NCBI GenBank assembly: GCA_964402955.1
Contig: CAYOEZ010000168.1
Coordinates: 1-11,024, forward strand
Length of the DNA stretch: 11,024 nucleotides
Direction: 5' to 3'
Source of the DNA: CAYOEZ01 sp964402955
Lineage (GTDB): Bacteria > Chloroflexota > DTOL01 > DAOUCN01
Position 1 is the first letter of the stretch. Every line of letters begins with the position of its first letter. The notes beneath the pieces are model-generated. The model had not been told where the DNA came from. It saw nothing but the letters and a program-made list of their open reading frames with translations, and did not search any database. Both the position numbers and the translations under genes were made by a program. This document shows positions 6,367-11,024 of the stretch, in pieces.

Positions 6367-7359
6367 TCAACTTCCCCACACGGCGATAGCAAACGCCGTC
6401 ACCAGCACATTCAGAATCGCCAGCGGCAGGAGCAGCTTCCAGCCGAACTTCATCAGGTGATCGTAGCGGAAACGGGGGAAGCTGGCCCGCACCCACATGA
6501 ACAGCCAGATGAAAACAGCGACCTTGAGGCCCAGCCACCAGATGCCCGGCGCAAATGGGCCATTCCAGCCGCCCCAGAACAGCACCACGGCCAGACAACT
6601 GACCGTGACCATGTTGATATACTCGGCCATGTAGAAGAGCGCATACTTGATGCTCGAGTACTCGCTATGATAGCCGGCAACCAACTCCGTCTCTGCTTCG
6701 GGCAGATCAAAAGGAGCGCGGTTCGTATCAGCAAACATGCACACAAAGAAGATGAGGAATCCCAATGGCTGCAGGATGGCAAATGGGAGCGTCGCCTGGG
6801 CCTGCACGATCTCTTTCAGGTTCAGCGACCCTCCCAGAAGCACGACGCCGATGATGGACATGCCCATGGCCAGCTCATAGCTGATCATCTGGGCTGTCGA
6901 GCGCATGCCGCCCAGGAACGAGTACTTATTGCCCGATGCCCAGCCGCCCAGCACAATACCGTACACGTTGAGGGAGAGGATGGCCAGGGTGAAGAGCAGG
7001 CCAACGTTGATATCGGCGATCGCCATATCGATCTTGTAGCCAAACAGCGTGAAGGACGGCCCAATGGGAATGGCAGCAAAGGCGCACAAAGCCATAATCA
7101 CCGACAGCGCCGGCGCAATGATGAAGAGTGGTTTGTCGGCCTGGTCTGGGATGATGTCTTCCTTCATGAGCATCTTGATCGCGTCAGCAATGGGCTGAAG
7201 CAAGCCCCACAGCCCCGCCTGGTCCGGCCCGATACGCACCTGAATGCGCGCCTGCACCTTGCGCTCGATGTACGTGAGATAGGCAAAGGACGTGAGCAGG
7301 AACACGATCACAATCAGAATCTTGATGAACGATATGACCAACAAAGCAAGTATCGACAT
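6367..7359 (-). CDS. nuoH: NADH-quinone oxidoreductase subunit H (quinone-site membrane subunit)
   Basis: NuoH, 330 residues (E. coli: 325), is the ND1 homologue that joins the peripheral arm to the membrane arm and forms much of the quinone chamber. Family motifs are visible: Y-I-E-R-K-V-Q-A-R-I-Q-V-R-I-G-P with the G-P-D-Q-A-G-L-W-G-L-L-Q-P block, A-D-A-I-K-M-L-M-K-E-D, the S-Y-E-L-A-M-G loop, and D-L-P-E-A-E-T-E-L-V-A-G-Y with its acidic cluster. The C-terminal W-V-R-A-S-F-P-R-F-R-Y-D motif is also there. The ATG at 7359 has AGGA at 7367-7370, seven bases upstream, and gives the family's normal N-terminus. An in-frame ATG at 7413 has no ribosome-binding site. An 87-base gap without a recognisable gene separates it from nuoG. 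Confidence 0.97.
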   Translation of the reverse strand: MSILALLVISFIKILIVIVFLLTSFAYLTYIERKVQARIQVRIGPDQAGLWGLLQPIADAIKMLMKEDIIPDQADKPLFIIAPALSVIMALCAFAAIPIGPSFTLFGYKIDMAIADINVGLLFTLAILSLNVYGIVLGGWASGNKYSFLGGMRSTAQMISYELAMGMSIIGVVLLGGSLNLKEIVQAQATLPFAILQPLGFLIFFVCMFADTNRAPFDLPEAETELVAGYHSEYSSIKYALFYMAEYINMVTVSCLAVVLFWGGWNGPFAPGIWWLGLKVAVFIWLFMWVRASFPRFRYDHLMKFGWKLLLPLAILNVLVTAFAIAVWGS

Positions 7360-7446
7360 CGCGTCATCCTGTTGATTCTTGGAGATGTGCGGCGTCGCCA
7401 GGAGGCCGGACATCTTGAGTGCACATAGCCAGCACGAACGGCGCCT

Positions 7447-9525
7447 CTACACACGCCGCCCGGCAGCGCCCAGCTTACTATAGGTCAGCCCGGCATAAGC
7501 CGGCACAGCGGCGGCGATCTCAGCCAAAACGTCGCCAGAGCTTGCATAGCCAAACCCCGCTGCGCCCATCTCGGCCGCAATCTGGGCAACGATCTGCCAG
7601 TTGGCCCGCATGTGACCGGTGGGCTTGAGCGCCGGGCGCAGGCGCTGCACGCGCCGCTCCAGGTTGGTGTACGTTCCTTCCGCCTCGGCGAAACTGAAGC
7701 CGGGCAGCAGCACCGTCGCCGTCTTGGACACGTCACTTGGCGACGCATCCTGGACGATCAATAGCTCAAGATTCGCCAGCGCCTTGCCAAGCAGCGCCGT
7801 GTCAGCGCTCGCCAGCACGTCAGCGCCGGCCAGCCACAGCGCCTTCAACCGGCCCTCAGCCGCCGCAGCCAGCATGGCCGCGCCGGACAGCCCGGACGCG
7901 CCAGGCGTACAGCCCATGGCGCGTGCGCCCTGGCTATTGGCCTCAAGCGTCAGGCCGTGCAACGTCGCCCCCAGCGCGGCAGCCAGATCGACCAGCGCCG
8001 CCAGCGCATCGGCCCCATCCGCACTCTGCGCCAGGCGTGCGCCGTACAAGATGACTGCCGGCGTGCGTCCGGTCAGAAGTTTGACCGTGTCCTCGTCCTG
8101 CTGCACAGTCAGCCCGGCCTCGGCACACAGATCGTGCGAGACAGCGCCGCGCACCGCGCTCAACAGGGCCTTCACCAGAGCCAAATCTTTGTCCGCCTCA
8201 TGCTTCAGCCAGAGCGCGGCGTCGCCGGCAAGTTTGTTGGGATGCGAATAGGCCACAACCAGCTTGGCCTGCCCGTGTACAGCCGCCTTGCGCACACGCA
8301 ACCCGAGCACCGGCAGCTCATCGAAGACGTCGCTGCCGATGACGAAAATGCTCTGCGCCTTTTCCAGGTCGCTGACAGCTGTGCTCATGTGGCCGCCACG
8401 GTCGGGCGTCGCTGCCACGCGATAATCGACATTGTTAGTGCCAATCACCGTGTGCATGAACTTCTGGAAGACGTATAGGTCTTCGTTGGTCAGCCGCGGC
8501 GAGGCCAGGCCGCCTACCGCCTGCGGTCCATTCTTTGCGATCACACTGCGCAGCGCCTCAACGACCGTCGCCTGGGCCGTGGACCAGCCAACCTCTTCGT
8601 GGCGCGTGCCTCGCTCCAGCTTCGGCTCGAGCAGGCGATTGTCGTTGAGGTACTCGTAATCGAAGCGCCCACGGTCGCAAATCCAGACCTCGTTGACCTC
8701 TTCGTTATCACGTGCCAGAATGCGCAGCACCTGGTTGCTTCGTACTTGCAGCTTCAGGTTGCAGCCGACCGCGCACAACGGGCAGATCGAATCGACGTTC
8801 TGCATCTCCCAGGCTCGCGCCCGGAAGCGGAACTCTTTGCTCGTCAGCGCGCCCACCGGGCAGAGCTCGATCGTATTGCCCGAGAAGTTGGAAGTCCATG
8901 CCTGGCCCGGCACAACGCCGATCTCCGAGCGCGCCCCCCTCTCAAAGACATCGATCTGCGGGTCGCCGGCAATCTCATCCTGAAAACGCACACAGCGGAA
9001 GCACATCACGCAGCGCTCGCGGTCCAAGGCGATACGTTCGCTGAGATCGATGGGCTTGACGAAATGCTGCTTGTCGCTGGGCTCGAAACGGCTAGCCCCC
9101 GGCCCGAACTGCAAGGTCTGATCCTGCAATGGGCACTCGCCGCCCTTGTCACACACGGGGCAATCGAGCGGGTGGTTGATCAGCAAGAACTCGAGTATGC
9201 CCTTCTGCGCCTTGAGCACGGCAGGAGATTTGGTGCGCACGACCATGCCCTCAGACACCGGCGTGGTGCACGACGTCTGCGGCTTGGGCATGAAGGAGAT
9301 GACCGGCGTGCCGTCGGGGTTGGTGGGCATTGTACCGTCCGGGCTGCGCCGCGGCGTGCCCAGTTCCACCAGGCACATGCGGCACGCGCCCACCGGGTGC
9401 AGCTTTGTATGCGAGCAGAAGACGGGGATCTTGATACCCACGCTCGTTGCGGCATCCACGATGAGGGTGCCTTTGGGGACCGTTACTTTCTGATCATCTA
9501 TTATGAGGTTGACTAAATCGGCCAT
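7447..9525 (-). CDS. nuoG: NADH-quinone oxidoreductase subunit G (iron-sulfur subunit)
   Basis: NuoG, 692 residues, is the large iron-sulfur subunit of the peripheral arm, passing electrons from NuoF to NuoI. In order it shows a [2Fe-2S] site (Cys37, 48, 51, 86), a His-coordinated N5 site (His118, Cys122, 125, 131), an N4-type site (Cys172, 175, 178, 222), and an N7 site (Cys248, 251, 255, 283) at the head of the molybdopterin-oxidoreductase-like region. The remainder, about 300-692, is the degenerate molybdopterin-type domain without catalytic function in this family. The 35-residue step from Cys51 to Cys86 is longer than in E. coli and, as I recall, matches Thermus Nqo3. N7 is absent from many complex I enzymes. 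Its ATG (9525-9523) shares the A with the hicA stop, and its AAGGA site (9532-9536) is inside hicA, so its translation is tied to hicA. Confidence 0.98.
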   Translation of the reverse strand: MADLVNLIIDDQKVTVPKGTLIVDAATSVGIKIPVFCSHTKLHPVGACRMCLVELGTPRRSPDGTMPTNPDGTPVISFMPKPQTSCTTPVSEGMVVRTKSPAVLKAQKGILEFLLINHPLDCPVCDKGGECPLQDQTLQFGPGASRFEPSDKQHFVKPIDLSERIALDRERCVMCFRCVRFQDEIAGDPQIDVFERGARSEIGVVPGQAWTSNFSGNTIELCPVGALTSKEFRFRARAWEMQNVDSICPLCAVGCNLKLQVRSNQVLRILARDNEEVNEVWICDRGRFDYEYLNDNRLLEPKLERGTRHEEVGWSTAQATVVEALRSVIAKNGPQAVGGLASPRLTNEDLYVFQKFMHTVIGTNNVDYRVAATPDRGGHMSTAVSDLEKAQSIFVIGSDVFDELPVLGLRVRKAAVHGQAKLVVAYSHPNKLAGDAALWLKHEADKDLALVKALLSAVRGAVSHDLCAEAGLTVQQDEDTVKLLTGRTPAVILYGARLAQSADGADALAALVDLAAALGATLHGLTLEANSQGARAMGCTPGASGLSGAAMLAAAAEGRLKALWLAGADVLASADTALLGKALANLELLIVQDASPSDVSKTATVLLPGFSFAEAEGTYTNLERRVQRLRPALKPTGHMRANWQIVAQIAAEMGAAGFGYASSGDVLAEIAAAVPAYAGLTYSKLGAAGRRV

Positions 9526-9761
9526 CAGGATTCCTTCAGGAGTCTGGTAAACTCTTCAACACTCAGATCCGCGTCTCGAAGTAGATCACGAAGCAAGCTT
9601 GGTTTCACTGCTTTGTGATCAGGCACCGTCAACGGCACGTGGTTGGGATTGCTGTCATCCCTCAAGCGCATGTGACTGCCTCTCTGCCTGACCACCAGGT
9701 AACCAATGAGCGTGAACACTTTGACGGCCTGGCGCCCCGAGACAATAGGCAACTTGCTCAT
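9525..9761 (-). CDS. hicA: HicA-family mRNA interferase toxin
   Basis: HicA, 78 residues, is a small dsRBD-fold ribonuclease toxin that cleaves mRNA and is neutralised by HicB. The family pattern is clear: S-K-L-P-I-V-S-G-R-Q at the start, V-V-R-Q-R-G-S-H-M-R-L-R with catalytic His30 in the G-S-H motif, H-V-P-L-T-V-P at 41-47, and the C-terminal helix L-L-R-D-L-L-R-D-A-D-L-S-V-E-E-F. Nothing is missing, so it may be active. The ATG overlaps the hicB stop by four bases (ATGA) and has no ribosome-binding site of its own, so it depends on hicB translation. Its TGA overlaps the nuoG ATG by one base. Confidence 0.93.
   Translation of the reverse strand: MSKLPIVSGRQAVKVFTLIGYLVVRQRGSHMRLRDDSNPNHVPLTVPDHKAVKPSLLRDLLRDADLSVEEFTRLLKES
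9532..9536 (-). promoter_or_regulatory. nuoG ribosome-binding site inside hicA
   Basis: AAGGA on the coding strand lies six bases before the nuoG ATG, within the last codons of hicA (Leu-Lys-Glu-Ser-stop). Ribosomes finishing hicA stop on top of the nuoG start. Confidence 0.8.
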
Positions 9762-9988
9762 AGTGTTACTGCCACACTGCCAATGAATGTGTTCGATGTA
9801 TCTGGGATCGGGATCTTCTGGGCTTCCATGTCCTCAAGGCAAAGAAGGATTGCTTCCTTGATATTGCGGATAGCCTCTTCGATCGTGTCGCCCTGGCTAT
9901 AACACCCCGGAAGACTGGGGCACCTCACTACGTAGCCACCAGTCTCAGAATCTGGTTCAAAGAGAACCGTAAAGTCGTATACTTTCAT
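9758..9988 (-). CDS. hicB: HicB-family antitoxin
   Basis: HicB, 76 residues, has the partial RNase H-like fold that binds and blocks HicA. Family motifs are F-T-V-L-F-E-P-D-S-E-T-G-G-Y-V-V near the start, then C-P-S-L-P-G-C-Y-S-Q-G-D-T at 23-35, followed by the helix E-E-A-I-R-N-I-K-E-A-I. There is no C-terminal helix-turn-helix or ribbon-helix-helix, so unlike longer HicB proteins it probably does not repress its own promoter. The start at 9988 has GGGAG seven bases upstream (9996-10000) and gives the family N-terminus; the frame is open much further upstream but that part runs antisense to nothing meaningful and overlaps nuoF. The antitoxin-first order is a known alternative. It lies 73 bases after nuoF. 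Confidence 0.93.
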   Translation of the reverse strand: MKVYDFTVLFEPDSETGGYVVRCPSLPGCYSQGDTIEEAIRNIKEAILLCLEDMEAQKIPIPDTSNTFIGSVAVTL

Positions 9989-10061
9989 TGTGTTTCTCCC
10001 TGCTACTACGCCCGGCTGAATACCTCCGTACATCTGTGCAGTTCTGACTACTGTTATCTCA
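9989..10061 (-). other. nuoF-hicB gap
   Basis: The 73 bases hold the hicB ribosome-binding site (9996-10000). A second GGAGGT near 10022-10027 has no start codon in range. A 7-base direct repeat (actactg on the plus strand) occurs at 10047-10053 and again at 10061-10067 over the nuoF stop. No convincing promoter or terminator is seen. Confidence 0.5.
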
Positions 10062-11024
10062 CTACTGCAACGGACACTTATGCTCGCGAATATGCTGCTC
10101 ATACTCCGCTCGGAACTTCTTGATCGTCGAAACCACCGGCCCGCAGGCGCCGGGATAGTCGGCGAAGGGGCAGAACGACTTGCCGATGATGTTGTCGGTA
10201 ATGTCGAGCAGAAGCTCGATGTCGCCTTCGCGGCCGTGGCCGTGCTCGATGCGCTCCAGCACTTGCTGGATGAAATAGGTGCCCTGGCGGCAGGGCGTAC
10301 ACTTGCCGCAGGACTCATGGGCATAGAAATGGGCCAGGCGCAGCGCCGCGTCGACCATGCACGTCGTCTCGTCCATGACGATCACACCCGCCGAACCCAG
10401 GCTGGAGCCAGCCGCGGCCAGCGACTCAAAATCCAGAGCCGTGTCAATCTGGTCGGCAGTCATCACCGGCGTCGATGAGCCGCCCGGAATGATCGCCTTG
10501 AGCGTGTGGCCGGTGCGGATGCCGCCGGCGTACTCCTCGATCAGCGTACGCAGCGGCGTGCCCATGGGCAGCTCATAGTTGCCCGGCTTGTTGACGTGAC
10601 CGCTGATGCTGAAGATGCGCGTGCCTGTGCTCTTGGGCGTGCCGATGGCGGCAAACCACTCCGCGCCGTTCAGCACGATGTGCGGCACGTTCGAGAGCGT
10701 CTCGACATTGTTGATCACCGTCGGCTTGTTGTAGAGGCCGTTGGTCGCCGGATAGGGAGGCTTAAGGCGAGGCATGCCGCGCTTTCCTTCCAGCGATTCG
10801 AGCAGCGCCGTCTCTTCGCCGCACTCATAGGAGCCGGCGCCCAGATGCAGGATAATGTCCAGATCAAAGCCTGAGCCGAGGATGTTCTTGCCCAGCATAC
10901 CTTTCGCTCTGGCCTGGGCCAGCGCCCGCGTCAGCATCGCATGCGCTTGCAGGTACTCGCCGCGCAGGTAAATGAAGGAGAGATTGGCGCCGATGGCGTA
11001 GGAGGAGATAGCCACTGCCTCAAT
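10062..11024 (-). CDS. nuoF: NADH-quinone oxidoreductase subunit F, 5' end cut by window edge
   Basis: This is the last 320 residues of NuoF, the flavoprotein subunit that binds NADH and FMN and carries cluster N3. The frame is open to the window edge and codes I-E-A-V-A-I-S-S-Y-A-I-G-A-N, the interior of the protein, so the real start and the glycine-rich NADH-binding region lie outside. The FMN-region signature G-A-G-S-Y-E-C-G-E-E-T-A-L-L-E-S-L-E-G-K-R-G is at about 62-83 of the fragment. The N3 cysteines are in S-C-G-K-C-T-P-C-R-Q-G-T (239, 242, 245) with the fourth at 285 in S-F-C-P-F-A-D-Y-P-G-A-C-G-P. The latter differs from the common C-A-L-G-D-A-A context but keeps the ligand. It ends in TAG at 10062-10064. 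Confidence 0.97.
   Translation of the reverse strand: MEAVAISSYAIGANLSFIYLRGEYLQAHAMLTRALAQARAKGMLGKNILGSGFDLDIILHLGAGSYECGEETALLESLEGKRGMPRLKPPYPATNGLYNKPTVINNVETLSNVPHIVLNGAEWFAAIGTPKSTGTRIFSISGHVNKPGNYELPMGTPLRTLIEEYAGGIRTGHTLKAIIPGGSSTPVMTADQIDTALDFESLAAAGSSLGSAGVIVMDETTCMVDAALRLAHFYAHESCGKCTPCRQGTYFIQQVLERIEHGHGREGDIELLLDITDNIIGKSFCPFADYPGACGPVVSTIKKFRAEYEQHIREHKCPLQ

Noticed and set aside
7360..7413. Longer nuoH start at 7413
   Set aside because: No ribosome-binding site ahead of it and the extra 18 residues do not look like NuoH; AGGA precedes the start at 7359.
6193..7428. Long open frame on the plus strand (411 codons)
   Set aside because: It lies wholly antisense to nuoI and nuoH, has a His/Gln/Arg-rich composition typical of an antisense shadow, and has no family motif.
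8599..9516. Plus-strand open frame of 305 codons
   Set aside because: Antisense to nuoG, Arg/Ala/His-rich, with no recognisable domain; a by-product of the high GC content.
10047..10067. Seven-base direct repeat as a target-site duplication of the hicBA insertion
   Set aside because: Both copies are on the nuoF side, none is at the nuoG junction, and seven bases can recur by chance.
9989..10324. Long N-terminal extension of hicB
   Set aside because: It would read through the nuoF 3' end in another frame and is Ser/Ala/Arg-rich; the start at 9988 has a ribosome-binding site and the family N-terminus.

Overview
The window is one stretch of a bacterial complex I (NADH:quinone oxidoreductase, nuo) operon. 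Every recognisable gene lies on the minus strand, so transcription runs from high to low coordinates. The order is nuoF (3' part, entering at the right edge), hicB, hicA, nuoG, nuoH, nuoI, nuoJ, nuoK, a frameshifted zinc-dependent polyol-type dehydrogenase, nuoL, an anchored low-complexity protein of unknown function, and nuoM (5' part, leaving at the left edge). No tRNA, rRNA, CRISPR array, IS element or convincing promoter or terminator was seen, and no gap exceeds 300 bases.

The likely host is a member of Chloroflexota, perhaps Anaerolineae or Caldilineae. This is inference. It rests on the GC-rich composition, a Thr-Ala-Thr-Pro linker of the kind common in surface proteins of that phylum, Thermus-like cysteine spacing in NuoG, and G-rich intergenic filler. 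No taxonomic marker is present.

The nuo genes look functional. NuoF and NuoG carry the iron-sulfur ligands for the electron-input arm, including the extra NuoG N7 site. NuoI has both tetranuclear cluster motifs. NuoH, J, K, L and M are membrane subunits, and the key charged residues of K, L and M are in place. Together these subunits take electrons from NADH to quinone and pump protons or, in some lineages, other cations.

Four things do not belong to a textbook nuo operon. (1) A HicB/HicA toxin-antitoxin pair sits between nuoF and nuoG; the hicA stop codon shares a base with the nuoG start, and the nuoG ribosome-binding site is inside hicA. (2) An erythritol/threitol-dehydrogenase-like gene sits between nuoK and nuoL and is broken by one missing base in its NAD-binding loop. 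(3) A membrane-anchored protein with a Thr-Ala linker and a PsbP/DUF1795-like C-terminal domain is fitted tightly between nuoL and nuoM. (4) Three consecutive gaps (nuoJ-nuoK, nuoK-dehydrogenase, dehydrogenase-nuoL) each hold runs of G-tracts on the coding strand that match the canonical G-quadruplex pattern; one of them also holds a hairpin that would compete for the same G-tract just ahead of the nuoK ribosome-binding site.
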